In this document: one piece after another, positions 42,366 to 51,798 of the stretch
How positions within the stretch are numbered: position 1 is the stretch's first letter
Layout of the letters: each line of letters starts with the position of its first letter
Assembly: GCA_000336895.1 (NCBI GenBank)
Contig: AOLX01000015.1
Location: 56,286 to 120,285, forward strand
Source of the DNA: Haloarcula argentinensis DSM 12282
GTDB taxonomy: Archaea > Halobacteriota > Halobacteria > Halobacteriales > Haloarculaceae
Reading direction: 5' to 3'
Length of the DNA stretch: 64,000 nt
The notes under the pieces: model-generated
Database searches by the model: none
Told to the model about the DNA's origin: nothing
The model's input: only the letters and a program-made list of their open reading frames with translations
Made by a program: the position numbers and the translations under genes

Positions 42366-43523
42366 ATGTTCAGAAACGGTCAGGAGGGTTCGATTTCCGA
42401 GCGGCGTAGCTTCTTGAAGATGGTAGGTACAGCTGGTCTGGCAGGCCTCGCTGGCTGTAGTGGGGACGGCGGTAGTGGCGGCAGCGGTGGCGGCGGGAGT
42501 AGTGGCGGGGATAGCGGTGGGAGTGGCGACAGTGATAGTAGTGATGGCAGTGGCGGCAGTGCAAATTGGACAATTGGGACGTCGGGGCCGGAGACAGCGA
42601 CTCACGCGTCGGGGGTAGCAATGGCACAGCTGCTCTCTGAAAAGTCCGACGACATCAGCATGAGCGCCCAGACGACCGGCGGGACTGCCGCAAACCCTCG
42701 GTTGATCGCTCAGGGAGACATCGATATCGCCCAGAGTACCGACTGGGCAGTCGCGCGCTCAAACAGCGGGGGAGACCCCTACGGAGAACCAGTCGGGAAG
42801 ACGATGACGCAGGTGTTACCGTTCATGACCTTAGAGTATTACCTCGTCAGGCGAACTGACGACGCACTGGCGGGCATCGAGACAGTGTCGGACATCCCGC
42901 AGGACGGGTCGGTCTCGATGGCGTTCGGCCAGCGTGGCGGGACGAACTTCTTCGCGGGCCTTGATGGGTTCCAACTGTCCGGGATCGACAATGTCGAGGA
43001 GAAGTACGACCTCCAGTCAATGAGCTGGGGAGATCAGGGGGCGCAGTTCGCGGATGGCCGCCTCGATATGATGATGGTCTACGGGGTCAGTCGCGAGGTA
43101 CTGACCGGATGGGCGCAGGAGGCCGGCGCGCAAGCTGATGTTGCAGTCGTCAACTGGGAGTTCGACGAGTCAGATCTGGCCAGCTCCGACTTGCCCTACA
43201 CGTACATCGAAACGCCGGCCGGCCTCTGGGACGGCCAGGACATTCGAATGGACTCCATTCCGGCAGTCGGTGTCGGCTACGAGACGGTCTTCCCGGCTGA
43301 TGTATCTGAGGAACTGGGCTACGAGTTCGTACGTACCGTCATGGAGGACATTGACGCGGTCCGTGAGGCGAGTTCAGTGCTCTCTCGCGCCGGTCCGGAC
43401 TTCGCGAAAGAATTCTTACTCTCCTCGCCGAACGCACCCGTCCATCCCGGCGCCGAGAAGTACTACAGGGAACAGGGCCTCTGGAAGGACGGACTAACCA
43501 CGCTTGACGAATATGAGGGGTAA
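42366..43523 (+). CDS. TAXI-family TRAP transporter solute-binding lipoprotein
   Basis: 385 residues from the ATG at 42366. Tat signal ERRSFLKMVG and lipobox AGLAGC, then a Gly/Ser linker of about 45 residues, then the TAXI domain opening IGTSGPETATHASGVA, with later SMAFGQRGGTNF and IDIAQSTDW. TAXI binding proteins capture small carboxylates or amino acids and hand them to a fused TRAP permease. The permease gene follows 36 bases downstream, so both share an mRNA. Substrate cannot be read from the sequence. Confidence 0.9.
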   Translation: MFRNGQEGSISERRSFLKMVGTAGLAGLAGCSGDGGSGGSGGGGSSGGDSGGSGDSDSSDGSGGSANWTIGTSGPETATHASGVAMAQLLSEKSDDISMSAQTTGGTAANPRLIAQGDIDIAQSTDWAVARSNSGGDPYGEPVGKTMTQVLPFMTLEYYLVRRTDDALAGIETVSDIPQDGSVSMAFGQRGGTNFFAGLDGFQLSGIDNVEEKYDLQSMSWGDQGAQFADGRLDMMMVYGVSREVLTGWAQEAGAQADVAVVNWEFDESDLASSDLPYTYIETPAGLWDGQDIRMDSIPAVGVGYETVFPADVSEELGYEFVRTVMEDIDAVREASSVLSRAGPDFAKEFLLSSPNAPVHPGAEKYYREQGLWKDGLTTLDEYEG

Positions 43524-43559
43524 TTTGAACTCCCCGTATCCCGTCCGGTCACCGCATCA

Positions 43560-45629
43560 ATGCCAGCTATGACTGCGAAAAACACAACCGGAAGCTGGCT
43601 CGCTCCGGATCGGGTGCGCATGATCAAGTATGGGTTCCTGATAGCCCTAGGAATCGCCTCGACGGCCTATCACCTCTGGTTCACCCAGCTGTTCCCGTTC
43701 GAACAGGACCAGCACAAAATCGCTCACCTCGGATTCATGCTCGTCGGGGCGGCTGTCCTCGCGTTTGAACCTGAACCCGAGACACGCCGGGAGCGGCTCG
43801 GAAACTACGCGACGTTACTTGAGGCCGCTCTCTCGGTTGTCGTCGCCGTTTACCTCTTTACGGCCTTCAACCGCATCGTCTACGAGCAACTCGGAATATA
43901 CACCCACCTCGACTTGTTCATGGGGCTGTTGATAATTCTGCTGTTGTTGGATGTCTGCCGGCGGGTCTACGGTCCGATGCTGTCCTTGGTCGGTGTAGTT
44001 GGCCTTGCGTATGCGCTGTTTGGACCGTACTTCCCAGGGATTTTGAACCACAACGGGGTTCAGGCCGAACGACTGGTGCAGGGTCTGACAGTTGAGTTCG
44101 GCAGCGGCGTCTTCGGCGTCATTGTCGAGGTTTCGGGGACGTTTATTATTATCTTCATGATCCTCGCGGGGCTGTTGGAAGCGTACGGCGCGCTGGAGTA
44201 TTTCGTCCAGGTCGGAACGCTGATCGGCAAACGGGTCCGGTCCGGGTTGGCACAGATGACGACGGTCGCGAGCATGGGTATGGGGTCAGTCAACGGCAGC
44301 GCGGCCGCCAACGCAGCGACGACAGGCGCGTTTACCATCCCGTTGCTCAAGCGTCACGGACTCGATAGAGATACCGCAGCGGCCTACGAGGCAGTGGCCT
44401 CCAGCGGGGGCCAGATTATGCCACCAATCATGGGTGCAGCGGCATTCATAATGGCCGAAATAACTGGGATGAGCTACCTGAAGATTATCGTCGTCGGATT
44501 CCTGCCGGCACTCCTCTTCTACGGAACGGTCGCAATTGGTGTCCACCTGACGACCATCAAGGAAGGGCTCACGAGCGAGGTTAACGAGGAAGAACTAACC
44601 GAGGTTGAGACGGTTGATGAGGATCGGAAAAACGCACTAAACAGGATCTTCGGTCGGACAACAACCGCTGTTTCGTTCGGGCAGATATCGGTTCGTAACC
44701 TGATCGTCGAGGGACTCGCGCTGTGGGTCCCGCTGGTCGTTCTCCTGTACGCACTGGTTGTCCTCATGTACGACCCGCTGTACGCAGGGTTTCTCTCGAT
44801 AATGTCCGCGTTCCCGGCTGCGTTCGTCCAGGGAATCTTTTTCCGCGATGGCTACGGGAGCCGCGACTTTTTCGTGGATACTATGGATGGCCTGGGTCGC
44901 GGGATGGAAAACGCGGCCCCAATTGCGGTATCGCTGGGCGTGATGAACATCTTCGTCGGTGTGTTGAATCTCACCGGGTTCACGCAGGTGTTCGCGTCCA
45001 GCCTCGTTGAACTCTCGGGTGGCGTGCTCGCGCTGTTGCTCATGTTCGCGATGGTCGCCGCGCTTCTCTTTGGTCTCGGGATGCCGACCGTCGCGGCCTA
45101 CATCACGGCCGTGCTGCTGATCGCACCAGCACTGACTGAGGCCGGTATCGACCTGCTCGCTGCCCACTTCTTTGTGTTCTACTTCGCAATCCTCTCGGCG
45201 CTGACGCCACCGGTTGCCATCGCCTGCCTCGTCACGGCCAGGGTTGCAGGCGGGAACTTCTGGCGGACCGCCGGAAAATCACTCGTGCTCGGGGCGCCGC
45301 TGTTTGTTCTCCCGTACGTCTTCGTCGTCAACGATAGTCTGTTGTTCTGGTCGGCTCCGGCAACACCCATTACGTTTGTCGTCGTGGGTGTCGCTCTCGT
45401 CGCTACCGTGACAGCCATTGTCAACTATTTCTCAGGCCAACTCAGGCTGCCGAATCGCGCCGGGCTACTGGTGGCTGCGGGAGCAGCGATGTTCGCTCCA
45501 CTGGTGCCGATGACCGTTGCCGTGCAGGCCGTCGCAACACTCACGATCTTGGCATTGCTGTACATAGAGGTAAAATACGGTTCCGAGTCCGAAACCGGAC
45601 AGCCCGAACAGGCCGCAGTCGATGATTGA
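43560..45629 (+). CDS. TRAP transporter fused permease (DctQM type)
   Basis: 689 residues, about 17 membrane helices. The N-terminal third looks like the DctQ-like small subunit fused to the large DctM-like part, as in the TAXI-type transporters. Diagnostic stretches include GMGSVNGSAAANAATTGAFTIPLLKRHGLD and ASSGGQIMPPIMGAAAFIMAE, typical of the large subunit. It imports the substrate delivered by the upstream TAXI protein using an ion gradient, sodium being probable in a halophile. The acidic tail is cytoplasmic. There is an alternative Met at 43569. Confidence 0.9.
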   Translation: MPAMTAKNTTGSWLAPDRVRMIKYGFLIALGIASTAYHLWFTQLFPFEQDQHKIAHLGFMLVGAAVLAFEPEPETRRERLGNYATLLEAALSVVVAVYLFTAFNRIVYEQLGIYTHLDLFMGLLIILLLLDVCRRVYGPMLSLVGVVGLAYALFGPYFPGILNHNGVQAERLVQGLTVEFGSGVFGVIVEVSGTFIIIFMILAGLLEAYGALEYFVQVGTLIGKRVRSGLAQMTTVASMGMGSVNGSAAANAATTGAFTIPLLKRHGLDRDTAAAYEAVASSGGQIMPPIMGAAAFIMAEITGMSYLKIIVVGFLPALLFYGTVAIGVHLTTIKEGLTSEVNEEELTEVETVDEDRKNALNRIFGRTTTAVSFGQISVRNLIVEGLALWVPLVVLLYALVVLMYDPLYAGFLSIMSAFPAAFVQGIFFRDGYGSRDFFVDTMDGLGRGMENAAPIAVSLGVMNIFVGVLNLTGFTQVFASSLVELSGGVLALLLMFAMVAALLFGLGMPTVAAYITAVLLIAPALTEAGIDLLAAHFFVFYFAILSALTPPVAIACLVTARVAGGNFWRTAGKSLVLGAPLFVLPYVFVVNDSLLFWSAPATPITFVVVGVALVATVTAIVNYFSGQLRLPNRAGLLVAAGAAMFAPLVPMTVAVQAVATLTILALLYIEVKYGSESETGQPEQAAVDD

Positions 45630-45696
45630 CCTGCCCGCTATCAATCAGGCCGTACGTCAGCACGATCCGTAGCCCGACGGGCTCATCTCCAGATTT

Positions 45697-47346
45697 TCAC
45701 GTCTTGAGGGGCCACTGGACCTGTCCATCACGTCGGCTCAGTTCGTATTTGAGCCAGCGGGTGAGTAGTTCGACGAATGCCTGTTCGTCCTGTCTAAACT
45801 GGCCCGACCGGGAGTCACGGGCAACGAAACAGACCGTCCCGAACAGTTCATCGTCGAGTTCGATTTTCGCACCGAGGTAACAGCCGATACCGTACCGCTG
45901 GTATGCGGGGTCGTCATCCAGCCCCTGCTGCTCGGCGTTGTAGATCGAAAGCATACCGTCAGATTCGATAGTTCGTCGACAGTAGGTCTCGGAAAGCGAT
46001 GTGATGTCGCCGGGGGCAGTGAGAGACGGTTCGCCGCTGGTAGCGATTATTTCATGTGTTCCCGCCTTGGGATCGATTGCGACGAGATGGCCCTGATCGA
46101 CGTCAAGATACTCGACACCGAGTTCCAGTACATCGACTAACCGCTGTTCGAATCGTCGGTCCGTATCGTTCGTGACCTCGTAGAGTTTCTCTCGATAGCG
46201 TTCGGCCGTCGCCTGTAGCCGCTCCCGTTCGATTTCCTCCGTGATGTCCTTGATCACTTTCGCAAAGCCATGGGAGTCGCCGTTTTCCCGGAGTTCAGTG
46301 ATGACCACATCTGCCCAGAACGTGCTCCCGTCCTTCCGAACCCGGAGCCCGCGGTCGGTGGCTTTGCCGCACTCCCCGGCTTCTCGCAGCAGTTGCTCGG
46401 GGATGCCGTCGGCCACCTGTTTCCCTGTGTGAAACGTCGAGAAATGCTCGCCGAGGATATCAGACTCCTCGTACTGCGTGATCTGTTTCGCACCGGCGTT
46501 CCACGACTGGATGCGGCCGTCGGGGTCGAGCAGGAACATCGCGTAATTCTCGACTGCATCGACGAGTAGCCGGAACCGCTCGCGCTCGTGTCGCAGTTGC
46601 TTGTCGAGTTCTTCGCGGTCAGTCCGGTCACGAACCACGCAGACGGAGCCGTCATTTTCGATACTCGCGACGGTGTGTTCGCCGATGAACTGTGTCCCGT
46701 CGGCGCGTTCGAGCAGTGTCTCGCCCGTCCACGTCCCGTTTTCGTTCACAGCCGGGAGGATTTCATCATCGACCGTTTTGAGGCTCGCTGCCGAGTGGAT
46801 TTTCTGCCAATGTTCGCCCAGAAGCTCGTCGCGCTCATAGCCGAACGTGGCCGCGTAGGCATCGTTCAAATAGGTGAACCGGCCCTCGTTGTCCAGTGTG
46901 CTGATGCCGTCCCAGGCCGCATTCATTGCGCGGTGCCCACGCGTGACTTGCAGTTCGTCTCTGCGGGCTTCGACCGCGTTTTGCACCCTGTTCGCTAGCA
47001 CCGTGTACTGGGACGTTCCCGATTCCTTCTGGATGTAGTCCGTGACACCTGCGGAGATTGCTTCGGCCGCGATCTCTTCGCTACCCTTCCCGGTGTAGAG
47101 GATGAACGGAAACTTCGGTGCGTCCTCGCGAATCCGTTCGAGGAACTCCAGCCCGTTCATTCCAGGCATATCGTAGTCGCTGATAATACAGTCGTACGTG
47201 TCCTGCGGGCGGTCCGCGATGACCTCGTCGGCCCGCTTCGCAGTATCGACGCTGAAGGAATCTATGGTCCGCTCGAGATATGCCGCAGTTAGATCGGCAA
47301 AGTCCGGTTCGTCATCGACATGTAAGACGCGCACTGAACCAACCAT
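45697..47346 (-). CDS. Receiver-PAS-PAS-GAF signalling protein without kinase domain
   Basis: 549 residues: receiver 1-125 with phosphoacceptor Asp57 (CIISDYDMPGMNG), PAS 1 (about 140-250, LDNEGRFTYLNDAYAATFGYE), PAS 2 (about 260-385, LLDPDGRIQSWNAGAKQITQYEESDILG) and a GAF domain (about 400-540). No histidine kinase, HTH or Bat-type output is present. Haloarchaea have many such proteins that probably pass signals by protein contact. Its neighbours are not signalling genes. PAS 2 keeps the Trp-Asn of flavin or heme-free PAS folds, so the ligand is undetermined. Confidence 0.88.
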   Translation of the reverse strand: MVGSVRVLHVDDEPDFADLTAAYLERTIDSFSVDTAKRADEVIADRPQDTYDCIISDYDMPGMNGLEFLERIREDAPKFPFILYTGKGSEEIAAEAISAGVTDYIQKESGTSQYTVLANRVQNAVEARRDELQVTRGHRAMNAAWDGISTLDNEGRFTYLNDAYAATFGYERDELLGEHWQKIHSAASLKTVDDEILPAVNENGTWTGETLLERADGTQFIGEHTVASIENDGSVCVVRDRTDREELDKQLRHERERFRLLVDAVENYAMFLLDPDGRIQSWNAGAKQITQYEESDILGEHFSTFHTGKQVADGIPEQLLREAGECGKATDRGLRVRKDGSTFWADVVITELRENGDSHGFAKVIKDITEEIERERLQATAERYREKLYEVTNDTDRRFEQRLVDVLELGVEYLDVDQGHLVAIDPKAGTHEIIATSGEPSLTAPGDITSLSETYCRRTIESDGMLSIYNAEQQGLDDDPAYQRYGIGCYLGAKIELDDELFGTVCFVARDSRSGQFRQDEQAFVELLTRWLKYELSRRDGQVQWPLKT

Positions 47347-47610
47347 CTGTTTAGATATTGTGCAAAAACCGTAATAAGACGTTTGTCATTTCAAAGTATT
47401 AGCATCAATGTATCGCCTGTCACCGGGTAAAAATTCGGGTGGTTGATCGAGTGCTAGTTCGGAGGGAAAGGGATATCTAGGGGAGAAAAATCGCCTTTTA
47501 GAGGTGCAAATAGAATATAACTATTACCGTCCCCTGGGTGTGCAGGCCGGGGAACAAATCACATTATTTACAAACGTCCTACACTACGAGCCTGCTTGGG
47601 CAGGGGCTGG

Positions 47611-48483
47611 TCAGAACCAGTTGCTACTGAGGACGCCCGCGGCGGACGAGAGTTCACCACTGAATTTTACGGTGACGTACAGGCCAGTAAACAGCGTGGC
47701 GTTGTACGCGCCGTGGATGAGTGACGGGACGACGATGTTGTCCGTGTACTCGTAGGTTGCGCCGAGGATGAGCGACGGAATGAGGAGGCCGCACACCCCG
47801 ACAAGTTTCCCCGTGACCGACCCACCGCTGAGGGCGGGGTAGTGAATGCCGGCGAAGATGACACTCGCGATGGTGACGCCCGAAATCGGGCCGAAGTAGT
47901 CCCGAATGCGGCCCTGAACGACGCCGCGGAACAGCAGTTCCTCGCCCGGACCAATGAGGAGAAAGGAGGCGGGAATCAACAGCAGGAGGACATCCGGGTT
48001 CTCCATTCCGATCTCAGCCGCCTGATTGCTCGCCGTTTCGATCCCGAACATCGAGACGAGCGCCCTGATGATGACGGCCACTACCACGAGCCCGACCATC
48101 GCGCTCGCGTAGCCCAACACGACGATGCCGGCTTCACGGAGACTCGGCACAGAAATGCCGATACTGAATGCACCGGTGTCTGGCGGATAAGAGATGTATT
48201 TGCGGAGCTTCGATCTGATCAGCGGCCTGAGTTTGATGTACGTGTATGCGATGATCGGTAAGCCGATCCCCTGGACCGTTATCAGCCCAATTACCAGTGC
48301 GTGTGCTGGCATCAACTGGATTCCTGCACCGTCTAACAGGAAAGAAACAGTGATGTACTGCAGGCTAAAGCCAAACAAAAGCCCTAACGAACCCAGCCAG
48401 AGCGCCGAGAAAAGCGCAAACCCGTACTGGAAGGCCTTCAGGGCCATATGAAAGACCGGATCTTCCCGGGAATCCGTTGCCAT
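47611..48483 (-). CDS. CPBP family intramembrane metalloprotease (CAAX protease-like)
   Basis: 290 residues from the ATG at 48483; a further in-frame ATG exists at 48492. Eight or so membrane helices. The Rce1/CPBP motifs are all present: GPGEELLFRGVVQG (EExxxR), FAGIHYPAL (FxxxH) and HGAYNA (HxxxN). It is a membrane-embedded glutamic/metallo-protease cleaving prenylated or leaderless peptides; bacterial homologues process bacteriocin or immunity proteins. No partner peptide gene is visible nearby. The intergenic stretch 47347-47610 holds nothing supportable. Confidence 0.88.
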   Translation of the reverse strand: MATDSREDPVFHMALKAFQYGFALFSALWLGSLGLLFGFSLQYITVSFLLDGAGIQLMPAHALVIGLITVQGIGLPIIAYTYIKLRPLIRSKLRKYISYPPDTGAFSIGISVPSLREAGIVVLGYASAMVGLVVVAVIIRALVSMFGIETASNQAAEIGMENPDVLLLLIPASFLLIGPGEELLFRGVVQGRIRDYFGPISGVTIASVIFAGIHYPALSGGSVTGKLVGVCGLLIPSLILGATYEYTDNIVVPSLIHGAYNATLFTGLYVTVKFSGELSSAAGVLSSNWF

Positions 48484-48554
48484 ACACTGCATTGGTCGTG
48501 GTGATGTGTAAACAATTCGTTTGGTGTTGTGTCATGACTGCCGGTAAAGACGCC

Positions 48555-49103
48555 TCAGTCAGTCCGTTCCCCGGCCGTCACCGCGGTTTCGAGCCAGTTC
48601 GACTCCGGCGGGAGCGGACAGGAGAAGGTGTCGCTGTAGGCACAGAACGGCGAGTACGCGAGGTTGAAATCCAGCGTAATCTTGTCGCCGTCGCTCAGGT
48701 CGCGGTCGGGTTCCAGTTCCATGTACCGGCCACCGTGGTAGCTCTGTTGACCGGTCGTCTTGTCACGGAACGGAACAAAGAGCGTCCGTGACTCGTCGGC
48801 AGCCTGCCGGAACGCGTGGAGTTCGCGGGACTCGCCGTCGAGATCGAACGACAGCGTTGCGACGTGGAGATAGCGCACCGTTCGGTCGTCGCTCGTCTCC
48901 AGATCGACCGACTCCGGCGTCTCGTGAGCAGTAACTGTCGCTTCGACCCGATAGTCGGGGTCCGGATCGAAGTAGCTGAGTCCGTCGAAATCGTCGCGTT
49001 CCTCGGGCGGAATCGGGGATTGGCGGTGTTCCGCGAAGAAGCGGTCTTTCTCGTCCCGGTTGGCCTCCAACTGCGCTGCCCAGTCTTCGGTGTCGTCGTC
49101 CAT
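48555..49103 (-). CDS. DUF1684-family protein
   Basis: 182 residues from the ATG at 49103; a longer frame upstream is basic and non-haloarchaeal. The region FFAEHRQSPIPPEERDDFDGLSYFDPDPDYRV and the C-terminal NLAYSPFCAYSDTFSCPLPPESNWL are the signature of the DUF1684 family, with conserved Asp, Tyr and Cys residues near the end. The fold is beta-rich, cytoplasmic. Molecular function is unknown in all relatives I know of. It stands alone between CPBP and a divergently transcribed J-domain gene. Confidence 0.85.
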   Translation of the reverse strand: MDDDTEDWAAQLEANRDEKDRFFAEHRQSPIPPEERDDFDGLSYFDPDPDYRVEATVTAHETPESVDLETSDDRTVRYLHVATLSFDLDGESRELHAFRQAADESRTLFVPFRDKTTGQQSYHGGRYMELEPDRDLSDGDKITLDFNLAYSPFCAYSDTFSCPLPPESNWLETAVTAGERTD

Positions 49104-49230
49104 ACAGAAACGGTGGTGACCACGCAGTTTCAGTCCGGCGACTCGGCGACAGACGAGCGATATCGTGACGTGAGGGAGTGGATACCTTATTATACACCTA
49201 GTCCAACTGAATAAATACACAGGGGTGTGT

Positions 49231-49890
49231 ATGGAAGCGACGTTCTACGGTATTCTGGGGGTGGACCCAGATGCCACCGAAGAGACGATAGTCCGCGCCT
49301 ACCGGGAGCAGACGAAAACGCATCACCCGGACGTGAGTGACGACCCTGCCGCGGGAGAACGGTTCAAGCGCCTCACACAGGCGAAGAACGTGCTGACGGA
49401 CGAGGCCGAGCGAGAGCGATACGACCGGCTCGGCCACGACGCATACGTCAACAGGCACGTCGACAGCGGCGCGGACGGAGGCACAGCCACGGGCGGTGTC
49501 AGTGACATCGCACAGCAGTACGTCGACCAGCGGGCCGATGCAGAGACAATGGGCGAGGCAACGGCGAAAGCGACACAGCGGCCCACCCAGACTCGTGGAG
49601 GGAGCACGGGCTACGGGACTGCCGCGGAGTACTACCAGCCCGGCCAACGAGTCCGGCCGACGCAGTCGTCGGGAGTCGAGACGCTGTTCGGTTCACTGCG
49701 ACGTGTCGGCCCGTGGCTGTTCGTCCATCTGGCACTGCTGGTCTGTACGATCATCGCCGCCGTACTGCTCGCAGTCGGTGGCCTCTCGGGGAACCTCTCG
49801 CCCGTCGTCGCCGGTGTCATGGCAGTCTCGATACTGACAATCTCACTGGTCGTCTCAGCGACCCACGTCCTCACACACATTTCAGGCTGA
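49231..49890 (+). CDS. J-domain protein with C-terminal membrane helices
   Basis: 219 residues from the ATG at 49231; a GTG at 49225 is in frame but adds only two residues. Residues 1-65 are a J domain with HPD at 32-34 (HHPDVSDD), helix II/III features and YDRLGHDAY. A Gly/Gln-rich linker follows, then two hydrophobic stretches (about 155-180 and 188-212). It is a type III DnaJ probably tethered to the membrane, where it would recruit Hsp70 (DnaK) to local substrates. No dnaK neighbour here. The upstream region is A+T-rich (tgaataaatacac), suitable as promoter. Confidence 0.88.
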   Translation: MEATFYGILGVDPDATEETIVRAYREQTKTHHPDVSDDPAAGERFKRLTQAKNVLTDEAERERYDRLGHDAYVNRHVDSGADGGTATGGVSDIAQQYVDQRADAETMGEATAKATQRPTQTRGGSTGYGTAAEYYQPGQRVRPTQSSGVETLFGSLRRVGPWLFVHLALLVCTIIAAVLLAVGGLSGNLSPVVAGVMAVSILTISLVVSATHVLTHISG

Positions 49891-49963
49891 CCGACGAGGG
49901 GTGGTTCGAACGATGGGAGTTTCGAGCAGCTAGCGGACGAAAACCGGCAGCACAGCCACAGCC

Positions 49964-50818
49964 TCACGCTAGCGGCCGAAACCAGACAGCGGTAACGAGG
50001 ACAGCCAGCAGGAGATACGACCCGCGAATCAGCAACATCGTCGCAGTTTCGGGGTCACCTCGCTGGGCGATAGCCGCGACTGTCCCGAAGACGACCGCAG
50101 CCGCTGCAGCACTCGGCGGGACCCCAGGTAATGCCACGGACAGCCCGACGATTCCGAGAAGACCCGCTCCGAACAGGCCAAGCGCGAGCCGTCGGGCGCG
50201 CTGGTGGCCCAGTACGACGGCGACGGTGCGTTTCTGTATCGACCGGTCGTAGTCGTAGTCCTGTTCGTCGTCGATGATCTTGATGCCGGTCAGCAACAGG
50301 AGGAACACGGCCGCGAGACCGACAGCACGCGGCGTCAGCGTCGTCACCTGAGCGTAGTAGCCACCCAGCAGCGCCAGCGCGATACCCGCCGGGTATCCCA
50401 TAGTCGCACCAACGGGGTTCATATCCAGTTGTGGCGCGTGGGTGTAGCCGATGACCCAGGTCGGCAGCGTCAGCAGCGCTGCGCCGGGGCCGACCAGCAG
50501 CCAGATAGCTCCCGTACAGAACGCGAAGCCGACGCCAGCACCGACCAGCGCCATGCGACAGCCCGAAGCAGTAAGGGGATGATCGTCGTCCTCGCCGCGG
50601 ACGTGGAAATCGACGTAGCCGTCCTTGACGTGGGCCGTGTAGACAGCGAAGAACATCGCGCCCGCGTGGAGCGCTGCCACCGGTGGCCAGAACCCGCCGG
50701 AGAGCAACCCCCCGAACAGCGAGGTCGCAAGCGGTGGCAGCATGAACACCGGATGAACCTGCGAGGCCAGGGCACTCACGGTCGCGAACGGACCGGTCTC
50801 GTGTCGGGCGACTGCCAT
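49964..50818 (-). CDS. UbiA-family prenyltransferase
   Basis: 284 residues from the ATG at 50818. About eight membrane helices. The first aspartate-rich motif is VKDGYVD (D-x3-D) and the second is DDEQDYDYD (D-x3-D-Y-D), both needed for Mg-diphosphate binding. The family transfers prenyl chains to aromatic acids (menaquinone MenA, heme O) or, in archaea, to glycerol ethers (DGGGP synthase). The second motif and the lack of neighbouring men genes leave the acceptor undecided. The upstream gene 50871-51242 is on the same strand. Confidence 0.85.
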   Translation of the reverse strand: MAVARHETGPFATVSALASQVHPVFMLPPLATSLFGGLLSGGFWPPVAALHAGAMFFAVYTAHVKDGYVDFHVRGEDDDHPLTASGCRMALVGAGVGFAFCTGAIWLLVGPGAALLTLPTWVIGYTHAPQLDMNPVGATMGYPAGIALALLGGYYAQVTTLTPRAVGLAAVFLLLLTGIKIIDDEQDYDYDRSIQKRTVAVVLGHQRARRLALGLFGAGLLGIVGLSVALPGVPPSAAAAAVVFGTVAAIAQRGDPETATMLLIRGSYLLLAVLVTAVWFRPLA

Positions 50819-50870
50819 ACGAACCCAAGGCACGGCAGTGGGAAAAATCCCTATCCGCGTTGTTTCGGTA

Positions 50871-51242
50871 CTACCGCCAGTTCGACCGGTCCAGCACGAA
50901 CCCCGAGATGTGTGACGCCAGTTCTCTGGCGGCCTGTTCAGTGTCCGCGTGGAGTTCGCCGGAAACTGGGCCAGCCTCGCCGCCGACGCCCTCCGTCTCC
51001 GAGATCGGGTCCGTCGTCGTCGGATACGGTCGGCGGGACCGGACACGGTCCCGGAGCGCCTGAACGGTGGCGTCAGAGAGTTCGTAGGACAGATGCTGGA
51101 GGTCGTACCGAACGATGAACCCCCGCGTCGCGTCTCTGACAGCGAGGACCGGGTGACCCCGGTCCCGACAGCGCTCCCAGATCTCACGCTGGTGGTCCCG
51201 CGTGGCGTACACCGGCACGTTCGACGGTGCGAGGTGTTCCAT
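50871..51242 (-). CDS. Uncharacterised haloarchaeal protein
   Basis: 123 residues with an N-terminal alpha/beta portion (VPVYATRDHQREIWERCRDRGHPVLAVRDATRG) and an acidic C-terminal helix. Contains several His and Asp residues but no repeated motif. Cytoplasmic. I do not recognise the family. It lies 52 bases upstream of the UbiA gene in the same direction, so co-transcription is plausible. The start at 51242 was taken as the first ATG of a frame with normal composition. Confidence 0.6.
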   Translation of the reverse strand: MEHLAPSNVPVYATRDHQREIWERCRDRGHPVLAVRDATRGFIVRYDLQHLSYELSDATVQALRDRVRSRRPYPTTTDPISETEGVGGEAGPVSGELHADTEQAARELASHISGFVLDRSNWR

Positions 51243-51348
51243 TGCCCATTCATACGGGTTGGAGGTGTATTACCTTTCGGCAGTGCCCCGCCGACAGAAA
51301 TGCTACGCAGGAAACGTTTAGGGGGAGGGCTGTGTCCACAGGATTGCT

Positions 51349-51744
51349 ATGGCAGATATCGAAGTCGAGAGCACATGCGAGGAAGGATACACAGTAGAGA
51401 GCATCATCAACGGCGAATGGGAGCTCATCGTCGACGCGCTGAGCGAGAACGGCCCGTCACCGAACGAGGTGCTGGCCGCCGACTACGCTTCCTGTTACAT
51501 TCCGGCGCTACGCGTCGCCGCAGACAAGTACGGCCACGAGGACATCGGCAGCGTCGACGTCGAAGTCGCCGCGGATCTCGATGAGGACGACGACCTAGAG
51601 CACATCGATTTCCACGTCGAGGTCGAGGAATCGCTTGCGGACGAAGAGCAGGACATCGTCGAACTCGCCGAAGACATCTGTCACGTCCACTCGGCGCTGC
51701 AGGACGAGCTGCACGCGGAAATCTCCATCGAGTCCGGCGTCTGA
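51349..51744 (+). CDS. OsmC/Ohr-like redox protein
   Basis: 131 residues. The two reactive cysteines of the OsmC fold are at Cys49 (ASCYIPAL) and Cys111 (DICHVHSAL), with the conserved Glu/Arg surroundings of thiol peroxidases less clear. OsmC proteins reduce organic hydroperoxides using dithiols, or serve in sulphur metabolism. The sequence is very acidic (DLDEDDDLEH), as expected in a halophile. Cytoplasmic. It stands alone between convergent and divergent genes. Confidence 0.9.
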   Translation: MADIEVESTCEEGYTVESIINGEWELIVDALSENGPSPNEVLAADYASCYIPALRVAADKYGHEDIGSVDVEVAADLDEDDDLEHIDFHVEVEESLADEEQDIVELAEDICHVHSALQDELHAEISIESGV

Positions 51745-51798
51745 GTGGGCAGGAACGGGGGTGACGTTTATTCTTCGCTGGTAGCAGGCCTGTAGTCG

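Noticed and set aside
47504..47755. Plus-strand 83-codon frame opposite the end of the CPBP protease
   Set aside because: More than half overlaps the well-supported CPBP gene in antisense and it has no recognisable features.
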